Assembly (NCBI GenBank): GCA_013350335.1
Contig: CM023538.1
Location: 55,844,769-55,908,768, forward strand
DNA from: Chimonanthus salicifolius
Lineage: Eukaryota > Streptophyta > Magnoliopsida > Laurales > Calycanthaceae
Length of the DNA: 64,000 bases
Reading direction: 5' to 3'
Positions 52,674 to 62,623 of the stretch are shown piece after piece. The translations under genes were made by a program, and so were the position numbers. Position 1 is the stretch's first letter; every line of letters starts with the position of its first letter. The notes under the pieces are model-generated. The model saw only the letters and a program-made list of their open reading frames with translations. It made no database searches and was not told the DNA's origin.

Positions 52674-55629
52674 TGTAATACCCTGCTCCAGATTAGGCGT
52701 ATTTTAGCTTAATAATTTTGTTTAACTGGTTAATCTCGAGATTTTAGTTAGGGCTTTGAGGAAAGCCCAGGTTTGGCCCAATCTGAGCTCGAAAACTCAG
52801 TGATCCAGCTCGCCAGCTGGAGGAGCATTTTGGTAATTTACCGCTTCGTGTTATTATTTTTATAAATTATGTTGTTATGTGAATATTATTGGTGGATAAT
52901 ATTCTCCTTAATAAAGGATTTGCATTTCTGATTTTAAAATAATTTTATTTTCAGAAAATGGTATTTAAATCCCGCCCGTCAAAACCCTAAAAGGGAGTAT
53001 TAATTATTTTAAAGGGTTTTGGAAATAAAATAAATTTTGAAATTTGTATCTTGTGGTAGACCATTTTAAGAATGGTCTAGTTATTTCATTTCACCTCAAA
53101 ATAAGATTTCTAAATTTTTTATTTTAACAATTGTTTATTTAAGTAAATAGTGTAAATTTATGGTTTTTATTTAAATAAATGGTTTTAGTTGAGAGTTAAA
53201 TTCCAAAATTTTTATGGTGATTAAGATTTTTAAAACCCAACCTATCTGTAAGGTTGGATCAAAATTTTTGAGCCTCTAAAAATATGTTTTAGTTAAAAAT
53301 TAGATTTTTATTAAACTAGGGGCTTTTTGCAAAAAATGGAAAATGTAAAGGGCTGATTTGCAAACCCTTCTTCAGCACTATAGCAGGTGTAAGCTGCCGC
53401 TGCATGCGGCCGCATCCAGCGGCTGACTGACCCCTTTTTCTCGGCAGTTTTTCCTATAAAAGGAACCTCAGCCATTAGTTCTCACTCCCAGCAAACCCTC
53501 TTCTCTCTCTCTGTCTCTCAGCCCAGCTGAAACCCTACCTGCCGAGCCCCTTTTCCCTCTCTGTTTTCCAGTTTTTCCAGCAGTGAGCTTTTTGGGGAAA
53601 AAAATTCTCAAAAGACTGGATTTCAGCCCAGGAATTCAATTCAAGGTAACCATTGCTTTCCCCTTTCGATTCTAGTCAGTTTTGAATCCAGAAAACCCGA
53701 TTTTGACCATGTTTTCAGTAAGAAAAATCAGTTTGAAGTTTTAAGGAAAACTCGAATTTCTTTGTATCAGTGAGCTTCCGGTGTTAAGATCTGATGACTT
53801 ACTGAGTTTCAGAGCTCCAAACCTCTCCCTATGGAAAGAGGACTCCCGGAGGAATCCATCGGACCGGTCAGATGTAAAAATCGAATCCGAAAAATCTCTC
53901 ATTTTCAAATCCGTTTTTCACTGTTTCCGGCCGTTCATTGTCTGTTACAGACAGTGAATGGGAGGAAGAAGAAAAAGAAAAAAAAAATGGAAAAAAAAAT
54001 AATTTTTTTATTTGATATTATTGATGCTTGTGATTTGTAATGTTAGTTCCCATTGAAAAAGAAAATAAATAATAATAATAATGAATAAATGATTGAATAA
54101 ATAAATATTATTATTTTATTCCAAAAAAAAATTTGTTAGATTATGTGATGTGATATTAGTACCCCATTTTGTTAATTAAAAATGTACTAACCCCTTTTCT
54201 CTTATTACTTATAGTGTAAATACTATTGTATCCGCTTCCAGGCCGACCCTATTGGTCGGGCACTGAGTGATTCACTTTCAGGCCGACACTATATAGTCGG
54301 GCACTGGGTGACCTCGAGGCCTAACTCAAAATGTCAAATCTGGTCCTATCCAGAAGACAACCGAGAAGTGACCCGAGGATCTAGACCTAACTCAATAAGT
54401 CAATCTGGTCAATATCCAGAAGACAATATGAGTTTTGGACTGAGCCCCTTTCTATTATTATATTAATTTAAAAAGGATAGAAACCAAATAGGAGACTCAA
54501 TTCCATGAACCCTAGATATTTTGTAGGAAAACGTATGATTTCCAAATACTATGTATGTGTACATATTTGTTATGTATATTGATTGTGCACTTGTGTGTTG
54601 TTTGAACAGAGACCGCTTAAACCACACATCACGGTGAGGGAACTTAACTCTGCAGATTTTGTAAACAGGTTTTATGATGAGATGAGTATTGAGCAATGAG
54701 TGATTTCAGTTTTGATGAACCCACTCATATGCCTAGACATGATGCACTATGGTAAGAGTGCTGATGATGATTGTGATATTACGATGTTGATCGTATGGGT
54801 ATGTAAGACTGCTTCCACGTACCTGGGCTATTTAACCAATATCGGCTATATGAGAGATGGTTTATGTCTACTAGACCATGGGCGGACCATGCTGTCATCA
54901 GTTGCTGACTTGAGGGTGTCAGTATCGGCTAAGTCAAAGCCGGAGATGTACTTGCAATGATGTATTTTGACCGTGTCGGGACTTAATACTGGTCTCAGCG
55001 TAGTCGGCAGGCGTTACGGTGGATGATAGCAGTAATTGATGATGTTGATGATTTATATGAGATTATGCTTATTGTTATCAAGCATGTGATATTATTGAAC
55101 TGTTGCTAACCTGTTATTTTACTTGAACTACATTGTTATATTTCCTTCACTGGGCTAGTTAGCTCACACCACTCACCTTTCAGGCGATGAACCCGAGGAG
55201 GAGGACCCTCTCTTTCAGGCTTAGGGTGGATTAGCTGCGACGGTGGTTTGGGATTCCCCTGAAGGGGGAATACCCTTATTTGTGCTTTCTGGTTCTTGGA
55301 ACCTTGACTTTTGTAAAGTACCGGATGTGGTGCTTAGTTCCTTGAAAAACTTTATGTATTGAGACTACGACGTTGCTGTAGTCTGTTTGTTGTGACTTTG
55401 AATGATGAATCAATGGATGATTTTGTTTGATAATATTATGTTGTTGTTATTTATATCTATTTGTGGGGTAGACTTATGGTATGTGTTTGATTCCACATGT
55501 TGGAATCATGTGACCTCTAAGCCTAACCATTGATCCGGCCCAGTGAGAATGCTTGTGAGTTGGTTTAGTTTATCTTTCAAAAAAAAACCAGTCGCGTTCT
55601 GCGCCCACCCTTCGGGTCGGGGCGTGACA
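52674..55629 (+). mobile_element. Solo LTR of a Ty3/gypsy element, 2,956 bp
   Basis: Begins TGTAATACCC, ends GGGGCGTGACA; 5-bp AAAAA duplication at 52669-52673 and 55630-55634. Contains a TATA box (53455) and a CT-rich leader. No internal domain. The frames at 53831-54040 and 54700-54960 are within LTR sequence and show no domain. Confidence 0.85.
53396..53461 (+). promoter_or_regulatory. LTR promoter: GC palindrome plus TATA box
   Basis: A near-perfect 28-bp palindrome around ATGCGGCCGCAT (53396-53424) precedes TATAAAA (53455-53461) by about 30 bp. This is followed by a (CT)-rich leader at 53495-53525. A plausible Pol II start region of the solo LTR. Confidence 0.5.
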
Positions 55630-55874
55630 AAAAATGTACATGAAATTTGGATCGGATTAGGTTGAGGATTTTACAAGTTAATCCTATCCGACTCGATCCG
55701 ACCAGAATAAAATTAGACAAAATAGGTTCAGAATGCAGCTCGAGTCAAAACTCGGGTTGATTCAGGTTAGATTATGGGTCAGGTCGGGTTGCAAAGATCA
55801 GGGTCGAGAATTCAGGTCGGAACTGAGTTTTAAGGAACCTGATCCGTCCAACCTGAGTTGCCCTAGTAATTCAT

Positions 55875-57066
55875 AAGGCTCTTTAGAAAAACGACATAAC
55901 GTAGAGGTGTAAGACAATAACTAAGAGCATAAAAATTTAAAAATGAAAAAGATATGAAATACTAGAAATTTTGTTGAATCAATTACTTTCATATTTTAAC
56001 ACCGTTAAAAATGTCATTTGGAAAGGAAAAAATTGTTTTTTCTGTTTTCCGTTATCGAATTCGAATGTGCTGGTGTGCCAGCGAGGCTCTAAAATAACCA
56101 AACGGTTTGACTAGAATTCTACTCTGACGAAATGTCTAGTATTTCATATTTTATTCGAACAGAGTCTGAACTCAACCTAAATAAAAGGGTTTGGACTTTG
56201 GACAAAGGTTCTTGACAGACTAAGATAGATAAGACTGCATAAAAATTTTAAAAAAATGATAAAATATGAAATACTAGAAATTTTGTTGTAATCAATTATT
56301 TTCATATTTTAATAGTAAGTTATATAAATAAAAATAAAAATTATCATTATAGACCTAGTCATGTTCCTAATCGCAAGTTATAATAATATGATTAATTTCA
56401 AAAGAGGAATTAAATTTTACTCAAAACAGAAATCAAATAAAAATTCAAATATAAAAAAACTTCAAAAAATACTCGAGAGATGAACTTGAATTCTAACTTA
56501 TTCAAAGTCAAGGTCAAAATTCAAAATATATGGGTACATTAGGCTTATTTCATTTTTTTGTCTAGTTTTCAAAAAAAAAAGAATTTTTTTTTTGATGAAA
56601 TACAAGTAAATAAAATTTTAGGTCAAGATTCTATTTCTAGCCACTTGATTTTATTAGTCAAAAATACTTAGCAGCCATTAATTAAGATATTAGGTAACTT
56701 TGACCATTAAAATTACGTAGTTAAAATTTGAGCTTTTGGACTTCAATTTTGTTTGTCTGTAGTTTATTAAGTTTGATTTTAATTTATATAGTTAAATTTA
56801 TATGAATATGTATAAAATTTAAAATAAAATGTGAAATCAGTAAAGTGTAATAGGTAAGGCCGAAACAAATCTTCGGAATAGATTAGAATGGTCTAAAACA
56901 TATTGGAATAAAACTCAGTACAAAAGTATAAGTTTGTTTTGTACCAAGTTTTAGTTAAGAGCGAAACTTTTCGATTATTTTGATTAGAACAAAATGAAAT
57001 TGACCACTAAGATATTTTACCATTCAATTTATCATGATAAATTAATTACGATAAAATGAACTCAAT
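55875..57066. other. Intergenic DNA with fragments of the kinase-upstream repeat
   Basis: Bases 55985-56150 ('CCGTTAAAAATGTCATTTGGAAAGG', 'GTTTGACTAGAATTCTA') match the end of copy P3 at 57840-57960. Bases 56220-56340 match 39530-39620. No gene was seen. Confidence 0.5.
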
Positions 57067-57905
57067 GTTTCAAAATTTGACATAGAGTGGACGAATATTT
57101 TAAAATAAAAAATCATATTCGGATTGTACTGTTTACATATCTTAAAACTCAATAAATATCAAATAATGTACATCTATGTTGAGACATTTTTAAAGTAGAC
57201 ATAGTAAGTTTACTATAAAATTATATCTTTTCACACTCTTATATTAATCTGACAAACTACAATTAATTTCTCTTTCAAAATTTAGAAAAGAAATAAATCA
57301 AATTACTTTCTAAATCAATGTAGGATAAAGAAGCAAAATTTTTAGTAGTTAATATTTTTAAAATTATGACACAAATTAATATATAACTGGGTGCTAAAGA
57401 TTCTCATTTATGAATATAACATAAATGAGATTTTGGAAGGTGAAATCCTATATTAGGATATGTGCTTGTGAAATAGTTGGTTTTAATCAATAATTTATTT
57501 TAGATCTCTCTAATTTATAATGAAATTATTTATTGTTAATGTTATTTTCATTATCTTCAATACTAATCATTATTATCTATAATAAAAAATTATTGCATCC
57601 AAATCTACTGATTGGATGTGATTTTATTCAGGCCTTATATTTATCCTTTTAAAATTATAAAAATTATACACAGAGAAAAGAAACAAAACTCAAAAATAAA
57701 AATAAGCAAAATGGGGTCCACAATAAATACTTACCAACTGTATTTATTTAATTTTTAAAGCAGTATCTTGTATGAAAATTTTAATTGAATATTTTAAATT
57801 TGACAAGAAAGTTCAAAGTAGAGAACTTAATCCAATTCAGCACTGTTAAAACCGTCATTTGCAACGGACAAAATCGTTTTCTTTCTGTTTTCCGTTATAG
57901 AATAT
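57067..57905 (+). repeat. Kinase-upstream repeat, copy P3
   Basis: Colinear with P1 and P2 from 'CATAGAGTGGACGAATATTTTAAA' to 'TTGCAACGGACAAAATCG'. The SINE of P2 and the AT microsatellite of P1 are absent. It is followed by a TATA box and CT-rich leader rather than by kinase sequence. Confidence 0.8.
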
Positions 57906-57985
57906 GGTCGTCTGCCAGCTAGGTCCTAAACTAAGCTAACCGTTTGACTAGAATTCTAGTTGAATTCTCACCTCCTCTGTAGTCC

Positions 57986-58330
57986 ATATATATAATCTCT
58001 CCTCCTCTCCCCTTCTCTGCAATCTCTTCTCACGTTCTCCTCTCTTTCTCTCTCCCACGACTCTCTCCCAGAGAGAGTCGTGAGAGAGAGAAAGGGAGAG
58101 GAACGTCAGAAGATTTCCAACCTCAAATCTCCCTCTCTCTCCCCACTTCTGTTGAGAGGGAGAGGAGCATAAGAAGGTTTCCATCCATAAATTCCCCAGT
58201 TTCTCAAAATCCGGATAGATTCCGACCTGAAATGGTCGGATTTTGGTGCCGTTTGAGCTGTCGCAGATAACTTTCTCGGAGTTGAGTTGGGTCTTCAGAT
58301 CTTTCTACTTTGGTGAGTATTTCAATCTTT
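57986..58330 (+). promoter_or_regulatory. Putative promoter and leader, gene not identified
   Basis: TATATATAA at 57986, a long CT/GA-rich leader with a strong hairpin (58040-58098), and a consensus splice donor TTTG|GTGAGTATTTC at about 58313. It looks like a first (UTR) exon. No recognisable coding exon follows within the window; later sequence is repeats. Confidence 0.4.
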
Positions 58331-58840
58331 TTTCTTGATTTCAGGTGATTTTTTTTTTTTTCTGATTTCTATCTAAAAAGATTTAGGGAAACACTTTGTG
58401 TTTTCAATCAAGAGAAGAATTTCAGTCCATTATTTTTTATTCTCACTTGTTTTTTTTTTCCTCTCCTTTTAAGTACTTCTCATCTAGATCTGATAAAATA
58501 TCCCGTAAATCTAAAAGCATTCCATCTTTTTCCTACTTCCCGTAAAACTAATCCATTTAGAACTCTCTGAAAATAAACCTTCTTAATTTAAACACAGTTT
58601 ACTTGATTTAAGATTCTCTATATGGAGCTCCAAATCTTAATGTGGATTATATTTAGTCTTACAAAATTCTCAATTATTTAAAGTCTGGATAAATTCCGAC
58701 TTGAAACGGTCGGATTTCAGTGCGTTTTGAGCAGGATTCTCAAAACCTCTTCATTCTAGCCGATAACTTTCTCTCAGAGTAAGTATTTCTATCTTTCTTC
58801 TTGATTGCTGGTGATTTTGTTTCTGATTTCTATGATTGTC
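58202..58840 (+). repeat. Duplicated leader segment (about 475-bp period)
   Basis: 58202-58375 and 58677-58840 share 'GGATA.ATTCCGAC.TGAAA.GGTCGGATTT', 'GATAACTTTCTC' and a splice-donor context (GTGAGTATTTC, GTAAGTATTTC) followed by 'TTCTTGATT'. Each copy includes the small palindrome TCCGAC...GTCGGA. Confidence 0.75.
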
Positions 58841-59042
58841 AAAATTCGTACTGTTGAGATCTACAATGGTTGTGATCTGTCAATGGAGCAGTCCACACGT
58901 CAACTCGGTTGAGTTCTCAGTTGCGGTCAACTCAGTTGGATTGGATAATTTTCTCAAACGGTTTATGAAACAGTTAGATTTCTTGTCCATGAACGGTTAC
59001 ACCAACAGTTGGATTAGGGACTCATTTCCCTCAAGTCTCTCT

Positions 59043-59340
59043 GTTAACCAGTACCCAGCAGGAAACAGAGTCCCTGTTTAGAGCCCAGCACTCTGTTTCC
59101 ATTTAAGCCCAAACAAGTCAAGTTCCAATGTCTTTTTTTTAAAAAAAAAAAATTTACGGGTGGGAAACCGTGTGATACAAGGTAAAATCTCTATGGTTGA
59201 GCCCACTACTCGTAGAGCACACCAAGGTTAGACTAGAAAGGCTCGAACCTGGAACCTTCTGTTTCCTGAGGCGGGAGGCAACTAATTAAACTACATCCGT
59301 GTAGATGAGTTCCAATGTCTATTAGGTCATATTCTAGTTT
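59043..59340. repeat. Direct duplication flanking a Copia fragment, copy 1
   Basis: Starts 'TAACCAGTACCCAGCAGGAAACAGAG' and ends 'ATTAGGTCATATTCTAGTTTG'. The same order is found at 60127-60424. It includes the SINE at 59132-59303. Confidence 0.85.
59132..59303 (-). mobile_element. SINE, family A
   Basis: T/A-rich end, 'GAGCCCACTACTCGTAGAGCACACCAAGG', 'GGCTCGAACCTGGAACC' and 'GGCAACTAATTAAACTACATCC'. Part of the duplicated block, so its twin at 60210 arose by duplication rather than by a new insertion. Confidence 0.8.
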
Positions 59341-60122
59341 GCTGGTCTTTATGACTTCAGCATCATTTACTGGCCTTTCATGGCTACAGCCCATTTGCTG
59401 GCCTTTCATGGTTACAACCTCATTTGCTGGCATTTCATGGTTAAAATCTCATTTGCTGGCCTTTTATGGCTACAACCCTATTTGCTGGTCTTTATGACTT
59501 TAGCTTTTATTTGCTGGCGTTTATGGCTACAGCTATTGTTCGTTGGCCTTTACGATCTAATTGTTCGATGTAATGGCTTCAGCCCTTTGTTTTTCAGGTC
59601 ATTCGTAGTCTGCATTTATCACATATTGCGATCATTGTTTGCCGAACAATTGTCTTACGGCCACTGCCGTCGTCCGAGCCTCTTTCTCTATTTCAGGCCT
59701 CTATTGGTATTCGCCGTCTGTCATTTTGCAGCCAATCAACGCTGCCACATAAACACATATTTGCAGCCAATCAATGTTGCCTCTTCAACAAATTTTGCAG
59801 CCAATCAGTGTGCTGCTTTAACAAATCTCCATAGCTAGTCGGTGTGCCACTTTTGCAGTTCACCTGCTATTTCTTCACGTTCCAAGCTTCGCGTTCATCC
59901 ACGTTTCAGCTTGCGGGGGCGTGTTGGAACATATTTAGATTATCCTAATTATAATGTAATTAGGATTCTAGTTTGGATTTACCTCTAATTAAGAGGTGTA
60001 TTTGATTTATAATTAGTTAAGAGTTACAGTTTGACTGTGATAACCCTATGGTCGGCTAGAGGCTATAAATACATATAATAGCATAGGGATTTTATACAAT
60101 ACACAATTTCTCTTTTCTAACA
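59341..60122 (+). mobile_element. Copia fragment: 3' internal region and LTR
   Basis: Internal part 59341-59921 holds an eight-unit minisatellite (TTTGCTGGCCTTTCATGG core, 59341-59545) and 'TTGCAGCCAATCA' repeats. A GC-rich tract GCTTGCGGGGGCG precedes the LTR 59922-60122 (TGTTGGAACATAT...TTTCTAACA; TATAAATA near 60064). No coding domain remains. A related element in the opposite orientation starts at 62624. Confidence 0.75.
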
Positions 60123-60126
60123 TTAA

Positions 60127-60424
60127 CCATTACCTAGCAGAAAACAGAGTCCCTGTTCAGAGCCCAGCACTATGTTTCCATTTAAGCCCAAACAAGTCAA
60201 GTGACAATGTCTTTTTTTTTAAAAAAAAAAAAAAATTTATGGGTGGGAAATCGTGTGATACAATGTAAAACCTCTATGGGTGAGCCCACTATCCCTAGGA
60301 CACACCAAGGTTAGATTATGAAGACTCGAACCTGAAACCTTTTGCTTCCTGAGGCAGGTGGCAACCAATTAAACTACACCCATATAGATGAGTTCCAATG
60401 TCTATTAGGTCATATTCTAGTTTG
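60127..60424. repeat. Direct duplication flanking a Copia fragment, copy 2
   Basis: Second copy of 59043-59340, with the SINE included (60210-60389), ending 'ATTAGGTCATATTCTAGTTTGG'. Confidence 0.85.
60210..60389 (-). mobile_element. SINE, family A (duplicated twin)
   Basis: Same body as 59132-59303, with a longer A/T tract ('TTTTTTTTTAAAAAAA') and a better preserved 5' end (ACTACACCCATAT). Confidence 0.8.
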
Positions 60425-61556
60425 GGAAACTTGATTGATGATCATAATTTGTATGCCATGTAGTAAATTCTAATAATAAAGCTAGTTCTTCTTCTTCTTA
60501 TATTGATAATTGTTTGCTTTCTGATTCTTTTTTATGGTATCTTAGACTATGACATATAAATAAAGATAAAATGAAAAGGTTAATCCATTTGTCTTTGATT
60601 CATAAAATTGACATTCTAATTTTTTTAAAAAAATAAAAAAATTGGGAGGAAAAAAAAATATCAAGCCAATAATATTGGCAGGCCGACAGTTTTCCATTGC
60701 TTTTTAGAACACTATTCTGGTCATTGGGATAATCCCATTCACATTTAGGATTTAAATTTTGGGCACTGCATTTTTTTTTTTTTTTATAAGTTTTCACTTC
60801 ACCGAGACTCGAGCCTGGCCCAACCCAATGAAACCACCAATCATGTCCACACGGACAACGAGTATCAATATTTTGGGCACTGCATTGCTTTGGATCATGC
60901 TCGAATAGTGCTAATAAGCTGAAATTTTCATTAATTTTTCATATGGATGCCATAAAAATTTATCATATATGTGCATATGGATTTTTCATGTATTGAAAAC
61001 ATATAATTATTAGATCTGATTTCTCGAGGTTCACATATGGTTTCGTACATCCATGGAATCAGTCGCACCTCGAATATAGAGTGGGAATATCCATATTATA
61101 AAAAGAAAACTCAGAATTATTGAGAGAGGAATCAACAAAAATCATGTGTGTAAGTGAATTTTTAAGACTGACTTTTAATACCTTCATTGGTAGACAATAG
61201 TTGACCTATATATTTATATATTGTATTAATGTAACTATAAAAGAGAGAGTTAGGAAAGAAACTTTTTCAATATTCATGTTGTATGATATTTTTAATTGTC
61301 TATCAAATGAACATTAACTGTTAATTTATTAAATTATTAGTGTTGATTTTTATTCAGTATGATGGGTTCATCACAAAGATCTTCAATTAATTATGAGACT
61401 TAAAAAAAGTTATCTCAATTCAATTATAGAAATCACTTTCTTCGTGCTCTCAATAACATTTGCTAGACTACCTCAAGATTGTAAGTTCAACTTCAATGAG
61501 TGTGAGCCGATAAAAAAATGTCAAATTCAATTGCAAACATTAATGCAAGATTGATG
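60425..61556. other. Intergenic DNA, possible extra SINE, no gene seen
   Basis: Bases 60771-60852 have poly(T) followed by 'ACCGAGACTCGAGCCTGGCCC', which reads on the minus strand like a box B (CAGGCTCGAGTCTCGG) and may be a fourth SINE type. The rest is AT-rich without recognisable content. Confidence 0.4.
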
Positions 61557-61580
61557 CTTCGGGCATGGCCAGCTCCCATA

Positions 61581-61614
<34 letters not shown>

Positions 61615-61772
61615 AATTCACCGCCGTATGGCTGACCGGCGATTACTAGCGATTCCGGCTTCATGCAGGCGAGTTGCAGCCTGCAATCCGAACTGAGGAC
61701 GGGTTTTTGGAGTTAGCTCACCCTCGCGGGATCGCGACCCTTTGTCCCGGCCATTGTAGCACGTGTGTCGCC
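61557..61772 (-). pseudogene. Plastid 16S rRNA 3' fragment in nuclear DNA (NUPT)
   Basis: The minus strand matches the 3' part of chloroplast 16S rRNA: it contains GGCGACACACGTGCTACAAT, the 'AATCGCTAGTAATCGCCGGTC' region, 'TTGTACACACCGCCCGTCAC' and ends 'CATGCCCGAAG'. It is 216 bp of about 1,490 bp. Both edges break abruptly into AT-rich nuclear sequence, so it is an organelle-DNA insertion and not a working rRNA gene. The chloroplast-type ACTCCAAAAACCCGTCC segment separates it from bacterial contaminants and mitochondrial 18S. Confidence 0.93.
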
Positions 61773-62413
61773 TTTGCACCCCACTAGGGCCCAACTTTGC
61801 CCCATGTGGTAGGGTTCTTTTGAATAGAATTCTTCAATTAAAAACTTGATATCTAAAAAAGTCACATAAATTTAATCATAAAATTGTCTTTTCTATGCTC
61901 TTATTTTACTTTAAATTATTTTTAAATCTTAATCATTTGCTTCCTACATGATACCCACTTTGACCATGTTCTACCAAAGTTCCTTTCATAAATATAGAAC
62001 CCAATGAAATCACTAGGTCCATTCTCACAAAACCATGTTTTTCTAAACACTCACCATTTTGATGTCTTTAATTATTTTTAAATATCTAATGTTTTAGACA
62101 ATTTTTTTTTTTAATAGTTATGGGTGCCAATGTGTACACTTTTAGATGTGACCTATGTTGGTTAAATATTAATTTATAAATCTGTAAGTACATATAAACT
62201 ATGATTTTAATATGCAAAAGCCATGCTTAAGCATCATTTTTTATAGCTTATACTTTTATACGTATAAATTATAAAGTATAATTTAATTTTATATATTATT
62301 CAATTCAATAAAAAAAGTATAATTATAATATCCCTTGATGCTATTTTTATAAAGTCACATGCAAAACATGTATTTAACTATTGTTTGAATTTGATAAAAT
62401 TGCACTCTAATTT
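61773..62413. other. Intergenic DNA, no gene seen
   Basis: A short GC-richer stretch (61773-61812) directly beside the plastid insert may belong to the same insertion event but was not recognised. The rest is AT-rich. Confidence 0.45.
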
Positions 62414-62597
62414 TTTATTGGTTTTTTTTTTTTTTTTAAATTTATGTATGATAAATCGTAGGAAATACAGTGTTTTCCACGGGTGATACCCAGTTACCCA
62501 CTGCCCTTAGGGCACACCAAGTGTGGCCATGGAGGCTCGAACCTCGTACCTCTCACTTTATGAGACGGGAGATTACCAATTGAACTAAACCCATGCG
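62414..62597 (-). mobile_element. SINE, family A
   Basis: Long poly(T), 'CCCACTGCCCTTAGGGCACACCAAG', 'GAGGCTCGAACCTCG' and 'ACCAATTGAACTAAACCCATG'. It lies 27 bp from the LTR of the minus-strand Copia element. Confidence 0.8.
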
Positions 62598-62623
62598 GAC
62601 TAAGGAATTTTTTTACTGATTTT

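Larger units (their letters stand above)
52569..55865. mobile_element. hAT-like MITE split by a solo LTR
   Basis: Left part 52569-52668 (TAGGGCTGCAACAAACCCGA...) and right part about 55635-55865 (...CCAACCTGAGTTGCCCTA), flanked by exact GTAATTCA (52561-52568 and 55866-55873). Without the LTR and its 5-bp duplication it is 336 bp, close to the 339 bp of the complete relative at 16182-16520. Confidence 0.85.

Noticed and set aside
58836..59081. 81-codon frame downstream of the orphan leader
   Set aside because: No homology is recognised and it overlaps the start of the 298-bp duplicated block. The codon pattern gives no support.
61557..61772. Functional rRNA gene
   Set aside because: Only about one seventh of 16S rRNA is present, with no flanking plastid rRNA operon sequence.
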